DNA from: an uncultured Bacteroidota bacterium
Lineage (GTDB): Bacteria; Bacteroidota; Bacteroidia; Flavobacteriales; Flavobacteriaceae
Direction of reading: 5' to 3'
DNA length: 33,431 nt
Assembly: GCA_902635965.1 (NCBI GenBank)
Contig: CACPQA010000017.1
Location: 1-33,431 of the forward strand
Within the stretch, counting starts at the first letter, position 1. Each line of letters opens with the position of its first letter. Below are positions 16,767 to 26,075 of this stretch, piece after piece. Position numbers and translations under genes: made by a program. The notes below the pieces were generated by a model that saw only the letters and a list, made by a program, of their open reading frames with translations, searched no databases and was not told where the DNA came from.

Positions 16767-19760
16767 ATGAAAAAAATATTTTTATCATTTTCATTTAGCA
16801 TATTATTTTTATCGATCCTCACGGGTCAAAAAACGATTACGGGTGTCGTAGTGGATGAAATTGGCATTCCACTGCCTGGTGCCTCAGTGGTCGAAGTTGG
16901 AACTACTAATGGTGTGAGCACAGATTTTGATGGAAATTATACAATTAGTGTAGATGAAAATTCTAGTTTAGAATTTAGTTTTGTCGGATACGGATCTATT
17001 ACAATTCTTGTAGGGGAACAAGATAAAATAGATGTAACACTTAATCCCTCAAATGAGTTAGCTGAAGTTGTTGTAGTTGGGTATGGTTCTCAAAAAAAGG
17101 TAACTTTAACTGACAACGTTGCAAGAGTAACGTCGGAGGATTTAAGCGATGTCCCAACACCAAACCTGTTTAATGCTATCACAGGAAGAGTGGCGGGTGT
17201 ACAGATTAATCAGACTAACGGTAAAGTCGAGGCTGGATTAAATTTTCGAATAAGAGGACAATCTAGTATAAGTGCGGGCTCTGACCCTTTGTATGTTCTT
17301 GACGGTGTGCCATTAATTAATGATGATGAGTCAAGCAATGGCGCTCCTACCAACCCTCTGATTACTTTAAACCCATCTGAAATTGAGTCTATAGATATAC
17401 TTAAAGACGCCTCGGCTGCTTCAATTTATGGATCTAGAGGGGCAAATGGTGTGGTCATTATAACAACAAAAAAAGGAAGATCTGGTGAAACGAGCTTTAA
17501 CATTAATTTTTCAAATGGTTTTAGTTCTCCAGCTAAAACAAGAGAATGGATGAATGCAGATGAATATGTAGAAATTTTCACTGAGGCTGCTGAAAATGGT
17601 CTTGCATACGGTGGTTGGCCAGGTAATGGAGCCGCCTACGCAGAAGCAAGGTTTGACAGGTATTCTGATTATACATGGCAAGAAGGTGCCTATGATACAG
17701 ATTGGGAAAAAATTGCTTTGGTAGACGGGCATACAAGAGACGCTGATATTTCTATGTCTGGGGGAAGTGAAAAAACAAACTATTTTTTTTCAGTATCCTA
17801 TAACGATACAAAAGGTATTGTTAGAGGTAATGAATTAACAAAAATTAATGCCAGAACAAATGTTAGTCATAATTTTTCAGATAAGTTTTCATTGTCAATG
17901 AATCTTGGTTTTAATCGATCAAAAATAGATAGAATTGCAAATGATAATGCCTTTGTAACTCCTCTTCAAGCTATTGCTCAGGCTCCAATATCACCAGCTT
18001 TTCTTGACGGGGAACCTTTTTCTAATACTGTATATGCAAATTTTTTACTAGAAGACAAATATGGTTTCTTCACTACTATTATTAGGAGAGCAACTGGGAA
18101 AATTTCAGGGGATTATCAAATTATCCCTAATTTGAAATTTACTTCAAGCTTTGCATTCGATTCGTATGCTCAAACTGAAGATCAGTTTAGAGGTAGTAAA
18201 ACACCTTTTCAGTCTACAAATGGAGAGGGTACTGCCACTAATGTCCAAACAGAAAATTATATTTTTTCAAATTATCTAACCTATGACAAAAATTTTGGTG
18301 AAGATCACACTTTAAATGCTGTTTTAGGGACTGAATACAATGAGAGCAATCGACGTTTTACAAGTGTTCAAGGAGAACAGTTTCCAACAGATGATTTTCA
18401 AACTTTATCTAGTGCTGCAGAAATAACTTCTGGAAGCGGAAGTACAACGGCTTACAGTTTTGTTTCATACTTTTCAAGATTGACTTATTCTTTTAAAAAT
18501 AAATATCTGTTGAAGTTAGGACTTCGTTATGACGGATCATCTCGATTTGGGAAAAACGCCCAGTATGGTACATTCCCATCATTTTCTGCTGGATGGATTC
18601 TATCTGAGGAAGATTTTCTTGCAGATAATGGAGTAATTAATTTTCTGAAATTCAGAGCTAGCTGGGGACAAGTTGGGAATGCTGAAATTGGGAATTTTGC
18701 ATCACGAGGTCTATTCGGCGGGGTTTCATATAATCAACGGCCGGGAATTGCTCCAATTCAGGCCGAAAATGCCCAGCTTTCATGGGAAAGTTCAGCGCAA
18801 ACAGATATTTCGTTACAATTTGGAATTCTGGAAAACAAAATTTCAGGAGAAATAACGTATTATAATAAAGATACTGATAACCTTCTTTTTGACCAACCTC
18901 TACCACTTTCTTCTGGTGCGTCAAGCATAACAAAAAATATAGGTAGACTTAAGAACTCAGGTTTTGAATTCCTATTGGATACAAAAAATATTGTCAAGGA
19001 AGATTTTAACTGGAAGACAAGTTTTAACGTTGGAATTAATACTAGCGAGGTAGTCACTTTACCGGGAGGCAATGATGTTATTAATTCTAGAAATATTCTT
19101 AGGGAAGGTGAACCGCTTTATTCTTTTTACTTACCTGAGTACGCTGGTGTTGATTCTCAAAATGGAGATGCTCTTTATTATTTAAATACTGATGAAAACG
19201 GCACATTAAATAAATCTACTACCAACGAATACACTGATGCCAAAAGGATAGTCGCTGGAAACCCACTGCCTGAATTCATTTTTGGTCTCACAAACACTTT
19301 AAACTATAAAAATTTTGATTTCACTTTTATTTTCCAGGGAGAGTTTGGAGCCAGCATATACAATTCTGCTGGTAGATTTCAGTCAGCAAATGGCGATTGG
19401 TTTGATAATCAAACAAAAGATCAATTAAACAGATGGCAAAATCCTGGGGACGAGACAGATGTTCCTCAGGCAAGACTTGGATGGTCAAATGGAACTGGAC
19501 ATTCAACAAGATATCTTGAAGATGGTGATTTTATCAGATTACGTAACCTCACTGTTGGATATAATTTTCCAGAAAAAATTAATGAAAGATTGAATTTAAA
19601 AAATGGCAGGGTCTATTTGTCAGGATTTAATCTTTTAACCTTTACAAATTATTCTGGATATGATCCAGAATCTAGAACAGATGCTGGTGGAATTGGACAA
19701 GTATTTTACTCAGCTCCAGCAGCAAGGACAATATCAATTGGTATAAACTTAGGTTTTTAA
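16767..19760 (+). CDS. SusC/RagA-family TonB-dependent outer-membrane transporter
   Basis: A protein of about 997 residues. Signal peptide MKKIFLSFSFSILFLSILTGQ; then a carboxypeptidase-regulatory-like beta-sandwich (about 20-95: ITGVVVDEIGIPLPGASVVE, VSTDFDGNYTISV); a TonB-box-like EVVVVGYGSQKKVTL; a plug domain with ITGRVAGVQINQTNG and the SusC signature DILKDASAASIYGSRGANGV; and a 22-strand-type barrel ending in ISIGINLGF with a terminal Phe. It imports large ligands across the outer membrane with TonB energy and a SusD lid. The frame is open to a TTG at 16758, but ATG 16767 is the natural start. A SusD homologue follows after 3 bases. No glycoside hydrolase, SusE/F or regulator is adjacent, so the ligand need not be a glycan. 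Confidence 0.97.
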   Translation: MKKIFLSFSFSILFLSILTGQKTITGVVVDEIGIPLPGASVVEVGTTNGVSTDFDGNYTISVDENSSLEFSFVGYGSITILVGEQDKIDVTLNPSNELAEVVVVGYGSQKKVTLTDNVARVTSEDLSDVPTPNLFNAITGRVAGVQINQTNGKVEAGLNFRIRGQSSISAGSDPLYVLDGVPLINDDESSNGAPTNPLITLNPSEIESIDILKDASAASIYGSRGANGVVIITTKKGRSGETSFNINFSNGFSSPAKTREWMNADEYVEIFTEAAENGLAYGGWPGNGAAYAEARFDRYSDYTWQEGAYDTDWEKIALVDGHTRDADISMSGGSEKTNYFFSVSYNDTKGIVRGNELTKINARTNVSHNFSDKFSLSMNLGFNRSKIDRIANDNAFVTPLQAIAQAPISPAFLDGEPFSNTVYANFLLEDKYGFFTTIIRRATGKISGDYQIIPNLKFTSSFAFDSYAQTEDQFRGSKTPFQSTNGEGTATNVQTENYIFSNYLTYDKNFGEDHTLNAVLGTEYNESNRRFTSVQGEQFPTDDFQTLSSAAEITSGSGSTTAYSFVSYFSRLTYSFKNKYLLKLGLRYDGSSRFGKNAQYGTFPSFSAGWILSEEDFLADNGVINFLKFRASWGQVGNAEIGNFASRGLFGGVSYNQRPGIAPIQAENAQLSWESSAQTDISLQFGILENKISGEITYYNKDTDNLLFDQPLPLSSGASSITKNIGRLKNSGFEFLLDTKNIVKEDFNWKTSFNVGINTSEVVTLPGGNDVINSRNILREGEPLYSFYLPEYAGVDSQNGDALYYLNTDENGTLNKSTTNEYTDAKRIVAGNPLPEFIFGLTNTLNYKNFDFTFIFQGEFGASIYNSAGRFQSANGDWFDNQTKDQLNRWQNPGDETDVPQARLGWSNGTGHSTRYLEDGDFIRLRNLTVGYNFPEKINERLNLKNGRVYLSGFNLLTFTNYSGYDPESRTDAGGIGQVFYSAPAARTISIGINLGF

Positions 19761-19763
19761 ATT

Positions 19764-21080
19764 ATGAGAAAAATAAAAGAAATTTTAAAAATAACCATTT
19801 GTTTGACCTTATTTTCTTGCGATCAAAAGTTGGATATTGAACCAGCACAAAGCATATCAGTAGACAAAGCTCTTTCGGAAGAAAATACTATAAAAAATAT
19901 ATTAATTGGTACTTATGAAGAAGCTGGTCAAAGTGCATCATTTGGTGGGCGAAATCACGTTATATCTGATTTGCTCGGTGCCTCCGATCAGATATCGTGG
20001 GAGGGAACATTTTTAGAGCCAAGACAAATTTTTACAAAAAATATTTTAGTTGATAATTCTTTTGTTGAGGGTTTATGGCAAAATTCATACGAAGTTATAA
20101 ATCAGGCAAACTTGGTTATAGATAATATAACTGTTATAAATCAAAACAGTGAAAGCAATAGAGTTGAAGGCGAGGCCAAGTTTCTAAGGGGGCTTGCCTA
20201 TTTTGATCTTGTAAGACATTTTGGAGGAGTACCTTTACGAACAGAGGGGATCGTGGATTACAGCTCTGATCTCAACATACAAAGGAGTTCTGAAGAAGAA
20301 ATCTATAATCAAATTATTTCAGATTTAAATGACTCATACAACTTACTACCTCCGTCAAATGATTTTTTTGCTGATAAATATGCTGCAAAAGCTTTACTTG
20401 CAAGAGTATATCTTCAACGTTCAGAGTATAGCAATGCTTTAGATGCAGCTCATGATGTAATTGTAAATAGTGGTCACGAGTTAGCCGATACTTTCGCTGG
20501 TGCATTTAACAATGACATTGATGGAGTTGAAGATATCTTTGCATTTCAAGTTACTAGTCAAGGAGGAACAAACCAATGTATTATATTTTATGCTTCTCAG
20601 TCAAATGGAGGAAGGCAGGGTGATATTACTTTACAACCTGCATACTTTGAACTATTTGGAGATGATTTAAATGATGCGAGATATTCTTTCAACTATGTTA
20701 GCCCTGATAATGGAGGAACTCTTACTTCAAAATTCACAAATCAGTATGGTAATGTACCTGTTCTTAGAATGGCGGAGATGCACCTTATTAGAGCTGAATC
20801 AAATTTTAGACTTTCCAGTTCTAAAGGTATGACACCCCTTTCTGAGTTAAATACTTTAAGAGCTAGATCTAATGCTAAACCTTTATCAGATCTTAGTATT
20901 GACACAATTTTTAATGAAAGGCAGCTTGAGCTTGCCTTTGAAGGTCACCTTATACATGATCACAAAAGACTTGATAAAAATGTTGGAAACCTACAATCTA
21001 ATGATCCAAAATTATTACTGCCCATTCCACAAAGTGAAATGGACAGCAATTCAGAAATGACTCAAAATCCTGGGTATTAA
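19764..21080 (+). CDS. SusD/RagB-family nutrient-binding outer-membrane lipoprotein
   Basis: A 438-residue surface lipoprotein that caps the SusC barrel and helps bind the ligand. Signal peptide and lipobox TICLTLFSC end at Cys19, followed by DQKLDIEPAQSIS. TPR-like helices are visible, with VEGEAKFLRGLAYFDLVRHFGGVPL (quoted in part: AKFLRGLAYFDLVRHFGGVP) typical of the family, AAKALLARVYLQRSEYSNAL, and MAEMHLIRAESNFRL. The C-terminus reads FNERQLELAFEGH and LLPIPQSEMDSNSEMTQNPG, the classic SusD ending. It is shorter than many polysaccharide-type SusD proteins. Translation is probably coupled to the upstream transporter. A perfect palindrome right after the stop ends the unit. Confidence 0.96.
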   Translation: MRKIKEILKITICLTLFSCDQKLDIEPAQSISVDKALSEENTIKNILIGTYEEAGQSASFGGRNHVISDLLGASDQISWEGTFLEPRQIFTKNILVDNSFVEGLWQNSYEVINQANLVIDNITVINQNSESNRVEGEAKFLRGLAYFDLVRHFGGVPLRTEGIVDYSSDLNIQRSSEEEIYNQIISDLNDSYNLLPPSNDFFADKYAAKALLARVYLQRSEYSNALDAAHDVIVNSGHELADTFAGAFNNDIDGVEDIFAFQVTSQGGTNQCIIFYASQSNGGRQGDITLQPAYFELFGDDLNDARYSFNYVSPDNGGTLTSKFTNQYGNVPVLRMAEMHLIRAESNFRLSSSKGMTPLSELNTLRARSNAKPLSDLSIDTIFNERQLELAFEGHLIHDHKRLDKNVGNLQSNDPKLLLPIPQSEMDSNSEMTQNPGY

Positions 21081-21107
21081 AAAACCCTCTATATAGAGGG
21101 TCTCTTT
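21079..21107. terminator. Bidirectional terminator between convergent genes
   Basis: A perfect 18-base palindrome at 21084-21101 (ACCCTCTATATAGAGGGT) sits in the 42-base gap between the SusD homologue and the convergent exported-protein gene. On the minus strand it is followed by six T (complement of A 21079-21084, the sixth overlapping the stem), a strong intrinsic terminator. On the plus strand it is followed by TCTCTTT, a weaker U-rich tail. Confidence 0.85.
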
Positions 21108-21122
21108 AACTTAATATTGCCT

Positions 21123-21869
21123 TTATAATTTGGTGCTTAATTCTTCCATAAAAGTCATTCTTTGGGTAGTTCTACTATACATCTCCAAGGCTCTATTGTA
21201 GGTTCGTGAATCTTTACGATACGCTCCCCACCCAAACATTTCATTGTAAAGTTCTTGTAGCGATTTATCTGTTCCTTCAAATTCTCCAAGCTTTCCAAAT
21301 TCATTAAATCCTTGACAGATCACAAATTCACTTGTGTTACCACCTGATAAAACCTTGAAAACTCCTGTGATGCCAGTATAATTATATTTTTCCCTCACCA
21401 TTTTCATTCTTTGTAAGAAATTGTATACGTCTTGGTTATGCCCAGGTTTGATGAATCTTCTTAAAACATACATATGTTTGAAAGTAGTTTCGGGATTCCA
21501 GTTGTGGGAAACTTCAACCAACCTTTCCCAAACTTTCCATCCTTCTTGACTCTCAATATACTGAGAAACATTTTCTCTCCAATATTTTTGCTGTTTACCA
21601 TTTGGATTTTGATTGTTCATAAAATCCCAGTCTTTATATCCAACAACTCTTTGATATTGACCTTGTTTTTCACCATCTCTGTACTGAAAAGTAAAAATAG
21701 CGTTTTCAGCAGTTTTATTAAACATTCTCGTTTTTTTTGCAGCTGCTTGCTCAAATTTTTCAGACATTCCTTTTTTTACTTTTAAATCGTAGGACATCCA
21801 TATTTCCTGTGCTTGTATGTGTAAAATAGATAGAACAAACAAACAAATTGATAAAATAGTTTTTTTCAT
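21123..21869 (-). CDS. Exported protein with two tandem ferredoxin-like alpha-beta-barrel-type units, function unknown
   Basis: A 248-residue protein with signal peptide MKKTILSICLFVLSILHIQA (cleavage likely before QEIWM). The mature part looks like two similar halves. Each begins with a strand and KKG/KPG turn (YDLKVKKGMSEKFEQ and LRRFIKPGHNQDVYNF), continues with a helix rich in Lys, Met and Arg, then a strand and a glycine-containing turn (FQYRDGEKQGQYQRVVGYKD and KVLSGGNTSEFVICQGFNE). This is the pattern of dimeric alpha-beta-barrel (ABM/NIPSNAP-like) domains, here perhaps joined in one chain. It has no heme-binding or catalytic motif I can point to. Periplasmic or surface location is likely. 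The fold is inferred from pattern only; no named family is certain. A strong terminator follows. Confidence 0.7.
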   Translation of the reverse strand: MKKTILSICLFVLSILHIQAQEIWMSYDLKVKKGMSEKFEQAAAKKTRMFNKTAENAIFTFQYRDGEKQGQYQRVVGYKDWDFMNNQNPNGKQQKYWRENVSQYIESQEGWKVWERLVEVSHNWNPETTFKHMYVLRRFIKPGHNQDVYNFLQRMKMVREKYNYTGITGVFKVLSGGNTSEFVICQGFNEFGKLGEFEGTDKSLQELYNEMFGWGAYRKDSRTYNRALEMYSRTTQRMTFMEELSTKL

Positions 21870-21977
21870 TTTAAATTGATTTATAGTTAATAATAATTAA
21901 ATTAAAAAAACAAATTGAATATTTTACCACCATACAATTTTTTATTTACCTTCAAGAAGAAATAATGATCTCTAGAT

Positions 21978-22973
21978 TTGAAAACTAAACCATCTTTTAA
22001 GGACATAGTTGAAGCAAAAAACAGAATTAGCAAGTTTATTGTTGACACACCAATTATTTCGTCTTCAATATTAAATGATTGGTTAGGTCATAAAATATAT
22101 TTCAAGGCAGACAGTTTTCAAAAAATTGGAGCATTTAAGTCTAGAGGAGCCAGTAATGCTATTTCATGGCTTGTAGAAGAGGATAAAAAACCAAAAAAAA
22201 TAGTTGCAAACAGTTCTGGTAATCATGCTCAAGCTGTCGCGTGGGCCTCACGTCAATTTGGAATACCATCAACTATTTTTATGCCTGAATATGCATCCAA
22301 AATTAAAATTCAAGCAACTTTATCGTACGGTGCTGAAGTTGTACTTTCGCCTACCAGAGATGAATCTGATGCTAAAGTAATTAATGAGTCAAGAGATGAA
22401 GATGTCTATTGGTTACCACCTTTTAACAACAAGCAAGTAATTGCTGGACAGGGTACAGCGACTCTTGAGGCACTTGAAAAACTAAAGTTTGTAGATGCAG
22501 TTTTTGCACCTTGTGGCGGTGGTGGACTTTTATCTGGAGCTCTTATTACAGCTAGACAACTTTGTCCTTCTGCAAAAGTAATTGGTGCAGAACCTTTAAA
22601 TGCAAACGACGCTGTTCAGTCCGTTAGATTGAATTCAATTCAAAGACTAAAAGGAATTCCTGATACAATAGCTGACGGGGCTATGACAATGGCGATAGGT
22701 GATATAACGTTTGAATTTTTAAAAAAATTAGACGAATTCTACGAGGTTGAAGAAGATAAAATTATTTATTGGACACAGTGGTTAAATCATATGCTCAAAA
22801 TTCAAATAGAACCTACTTGTGCAATGACAATGGAGGCGGCTTTTAAATGGTTAAAAAAACAATCAAAAAAAAAAGAAATTCTTATTATTCTATCTGGAGG
22901 CAATGTAGATGATAAGACAAGAAGGAAAATTTGGAAACAAAATTACCTTAACACTATGCCAAAAGATCTTTAA
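21978..22973 (+). CDS. PLP-dependent threonine/serine dehydratase or serine racemase-like enzyme
   Basis: A 331-residue fold-type II PLP enzyme. The Schiff-base lysine is Lys54 in KIGAFKSRGASNAI (family SFKxRGA), with ANSSGNHAQAVAWAS for cofactor and substrate carboxylate binding, the phosphate-binding loop APCGGGGLLSGAL, and SGGNVD near the C-terminus. There is no ACT regulatory domain, so it resembles catabolic threonine dehydratase (TdcB), serine racemase or threo-3-hydroxyaspartate dehydratase rather than biosynthetic IlvA. The reaction would be deamination of Thr/Ser to 2-oxo acids, or racemisation. The start is TTG at 21978; the first in-frame Met lies beyond residue 95, after the active-site lysine. 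A TAGATTTG element overlaps this start (see findings). The neighbours are envelope proteins, so no pathway is implied. Confidence 0.9.
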   Translation: MKTKPSFKDIVEAKNRISKFIVDTPIISSSILNDWLGHKIYFKADSFQKIGAFKSRGASNAISWLVEEDKKPKKIVANSSGNHAQAVAWASRQFGIPSTIFMPEYASKIKIQATLSYGAEVVLSPTRDESDAKVINESRDEDVYWLPPFNNKQVIAGQGTATLEALEKLKFVDAVFAPCGGGGLLSGALITARQLCPSAKVIGAEPLNANDAVQSVRLNSIQRLKGIPDTIADGAMTMAIGDITFEFLKKLDEFYEVEEDKIIYWTQWLNHMLKIQIEPTCAMTMEAAFKWLKKQSKKKEILIILSGGNVDDKTRRKIWKQNYLNTMPKDL

Positions 22974-22981
22974 GTATTTTT

Positions 22982-25900
22982 TTATGGTGAAACAGAATTA
23001 ATTAATTCTTTGTTTTTTTCAAGCCTCTCATTTAATTCTTTTAATCTCAAGTGAGCATCGTTTCCAACTTCTTGATCAGATCTAGATAACATACTATATA
23101 AATAGTTATATTGTGCAACTAACATTGGCTGCATGTAAGTCCCTTCTTTGGTTGTTATATCTTCTTGAGCTTTTAAGACTAAACTTTTCTCCTTCTTGTT
23201 CAATTTTTTTTCCGAAAGTATTTGTTCAATTTTATTTTCCAAATTCTTAGCCTCTGAAATCTTCTCAACAACTTTAAGCTGAAATAATTCTAAATTTCTA
23301 AGATCCTGATTTGAAACAGATAATTTTGGATCCTTACTAATAATAAATTCTGTCACTAACTTTTTTTCACCCAAAGACAAAACAGCTTTATAGTTTCCAG
23401 GACAAACAAGAGGTCCATTTTTAAAAGATTTATTCTCATCTTTATCCCATGATCCTCGGTGCCTCATATCCCACCTAAATCTGTTTAAACCAGACTGAAT
23501 TTTCAAGCTTTTTGAAGTAATAGATTCATATTGACTCAATTCCATATTATAAGATGTGTCGGTTATATCTTCACCCGATGAATTTGAAAACGAATTTATT
23601 AGATTATTGTCTTTGTCATAAAATGAGAGATTTATATTCTCGTATGCATCACTTTCTAGATAATAATCCAAAACCACACTAGATTGAGGGTAAAAATTAT
23701 TTGAATTCCTTGATGCTCTATACCTATATCTGAAAGTTTCTGAAGGTTTAACTAGATAGGGTTTATCAACTTCATAATCGTGGTGTAAAAAATTAATTCT
23801 ATCTAAGATCCAAAATGATCTACCCATAGTTGAAAGAACAATATCATCTCTATGAACTTTAAGGTCAGTTATGGGAGTAATTGGAAGATTTTGTTGAAAT
23901 GACTCCCAGTTTTCTCCTCCATTCCTTGAAATAAATATTCCAAACTCAGTACCAGCATATAATAATCCTTTTTTGTTTGGATCTTCTCTAACCACTCTTA
24001 CCGGAAAGTCTGATGGAATACCATTTGTTATTAATTTCCAGGTCTCCCCATAGTTGGTTGTTTTATATATGTAAGGGGACCAGTCTCCAAGCTGATATCT
24101 CAAAACAGTCACAAACGCAGTACTCTGTTCGTGTTTTGATGGTTCAACAGAATCTACTCTACCTCCTTTTTTTAAACTCTTTGGCGTAACATTTTTCCAA
24201 CTTTCACCACCATCTCTTGTAATATGAATTAGTCCATCATTGGATCCAACCCAAATCTGCCCTTTTTCAATGTTAGATTCTCTAATAGAATAAATAGTGC
24301 TATAGAATTCTTCTCCGGTCACATCTCTTGTAATTGGCGAACCTGAAATTACTTGCTTACTTGGATCAAACTCAGTGAGGTCGGGGGAAATTTTTTCCCA
24401 TGTAATTCCTTGGTCTACAGTTTTGTGAACAAACTGGGAACCATGATAAATAACCTTTTCATCGTGAGGTGAAATATGAATTGGTGAGACTCTTTGGAAT
24501 CTAAACTTAAGATCTTTTGGGTTGTGTCCATACATATTAGCCGCTCCAACATAAAACTGCTTTTCTTGTCCTGTTTCTTTGTTGTAAACTCCAAATTTTC
24601 CTTTGCAATTTGAATAAACTATATTTGGGTTTATTGGATTTGGAACAGCAGGTCCTGTTTCACAGCCTCCAGTTTGCATGATCCAAGCATTAGGTCCTGC
24701 TTGCATTGGATATGGGGGAAGACTGGGGACTGAAATAGTAGTTGAATTATCTTGTTGACCACCATAGAGCCAGTATGGATACTGATTATCAACTTCAACT
24801 TGGTAAATTTCTGCTGTTGGTTGGTTAAATTGAGTGGTCCAACTTTTACCACCATTAAAAGTGATATTAGCACCTCCATCGTTAGACTGTATCCATATGT
24901 TGGTATTGTTAGGGTTAATCCAGATGTCATGATTGTCACCATGAGGAGTTCTCATTATTTTCCAAGTTTTACCTGCATCATTGGACATCATAAATCTATT
25001 TGCATTGGAAAAAATAATATCTGCATTTTTTGGATCGGCCTCTAGGTTACAATAATAAAAAGGTCTATTAACCAGTTCTTTTCTGTAGCTCATGGCTGAA
25101 AAGGTTTTTCCTCTATCGTATGATGCGTAAACTCCACCTTGACCATTTTCAGCCTCAATTAAAGCATAAACTCTTTTAGGGTCGGCAGCAGTTGTTGCAA
25201 GATCTATTTTACCAATTAATCCTTTAGGAAGTCCTTTTTTTAATTTTTGCCAAGTTTTACCTGCATCTAAAGATTTGTAAATGCCCCCTTCCTCTGACCC
25301 GCTAATTATCGTCCATGGTTTTCTCTCTCCTCTCCAAGAGGCTGCATATATTATATTTGGATTATCGGGTGAGATTTCAATATCAACAATACCTATTTTG
25401 TTAGAAATAAAAAGAATGTTTTCCCATGTTTTTCCTCCATCTAAAGATTTATATAATCCCCTTTCTTCATTTGGTTGGAAGGGTTGCCCTATAGCAGCAA
25501 CATAGACTATGTCTGGATTTTCTGGATGCGTTTCTACAGCACCAATCTGTCCTACATTTTGAAGACCAATATGCATCCATGATTTCCCAGCGTCAGTAGA
25601 TTTATAAATTCCTTTACCTACAATTACATTGGATCGAATGCCGTCAGAGCCAGTACCAACGTAAATTATAGATGGTTTTTTTTGATAAACTCTGATTGCT
25701 CCTATTGACGGTGATTTAAAGAAACCATCGCTTATATTATTCCAATTCAAACCAGCATCTGTTGATTTCCACAAACCTCCGCCAGTTGTACCCATGTAAA
25801 ATGTAAATTGATTATTATTTACACCACAAACTGAGGTTACCCTACCACCCCTAGTGGGACCTACATTTCTGTATTTTAGTTCTTTGAAATCAGGAATAGA

Positions 25901-25990
25901 TTTGTTTTTATTTAAAGATTTTTGTCCTTGAAGATTGAAATATGAAAAAGAAAATATTAGAAGGCTTAGCTTAAAAATATTGATTATCAT
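22982..25990 (-). CDS. Exported BNR/Asp-box propeller protein, Vps10/sortilin-like
   Basis: A 1002-residue exported protein with signal peptide MIINIFKLSLLIFSFSYFNLQG. About eleven Asp-box motifs (S/T-x-D-x-G-x-x-W) are seen, for example STDAGLNW, STDAGKSW, SLDGGKTW, SLDAGKTW, SNDAGKTW, TVDQGITW, TRDGGESW and SRNGGENW, spread over residues 75-700. They imply one or two large beta-propellers of the sortilin/Vps10 or xyloglucanase-like type. After MGRSFWILDRINFL comes a beta-rich domain (740-900) and a helical, lysine-rich tail. Such proteins are often labelled 'glycosyl hydrolase', but I see no clear catalytic aspartate pair, and binding or peptidase-linked roles are equally possible. There is no type IX sorting tail. 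Gap to the upstream hydrolase gene is 85 bases; co-transcription is possible. Confidence 0.85.
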   Translation of the reverse strand: MIINIFKLSLLIFSFSYFNLQGQKSLNKNKSIPDFKELKYRNVGPTRGGRVTSVCGVNNNQFTFYMGTTGGGLWKSTDAGLNWNNISDGFFKSPSIGAIRVYQKKPSIIYVGTGSDGIRSNVIVGKGIYKSTDAGKSWMHIGLQNVGQIGAVETHPENPDIVYVAAIGQPFQPNEERGLYKSLDGGKTWENILFISNKIGIVDIEISPDNPNIIYAASWRGERKPWTIISGSEEGGIYKSLDAGKTWQKLKKGLPKGLIGKIDLATTAADPKRVYALIEAENGQGGVYASYDRGKTFSAMSYRKELVNRPFYYCNLEADPKNADIIFSNANRFMMSNDAGKTWKIMRTPHGDNHDIWINPNNTNIWIQSNDGGANITFNGGKSWTTQFNQPTAEIYQVEVDNQYPYWLYGGQQDNSTTISVPSLPPYPMQAGPNAWIMQTGGCETGPAVPNPINPNIVYSNCKGKFGVYNKETGQEKQFYVGAANMYGHNPKDLKFRFQRVSPIHISPHDEKVIYHGSQFVHKTVDQGITWEKISPDLTEFDPSKQVISGSPITRDVTGEEFYSTIYSIRESNIEKGQIWVGSNDGLIHITRDGGESWKNVTPKSLKKGGRVDSVEPSKHEQSTAFVTVLRYQLGDWSPYIYKTTNYGETWKLITNGIPSDFPVRVVREDPNKKGLLYAGTEFGIFISRNGGENWESFQQNLPITPITDLKVHRDDIVLSTMGRSFWILDRINFLHHDYEVDKPYLVKPSETFRYRYRASRNSNNFYPQSSVVLDYYLESDAYENINLSFYDKDNNLINSFSNSSGEDITDTSYNMELSQYESITSKSLKIQSGLNRFRWDMRHRGSWDKDENKSFKNGPLVCPGNYKAVLSLGEKKLVTEFIISKDPKLSVSNQDLRNLELFQLKVVEKISEAKNLENKIEQILSEKKLNKKEKSLVLKAQEDITTKEGTYMQPMLVAQYNYLYSMLSRSDQEVGNDAHLRLKELNERLEKNKELINSVSP

Positions 25991-26075
25991 GGGTTTAATG
26001 GTTTAAATTATTAATCTAATTATCTTAAAGTTAAGTTTTTATATAAAATTTACATTTTAATTAAATAATTAATTC

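Noticed and set aside
24631-25505. Several open frames of 74-103 codons inside the Asp-box propeller gene on both strands
   Set aside because: They overlap a 1002-codon gene with clear domain signatures, lack any family pattern of their own, and reflect low stop frequency in the alternative frames.
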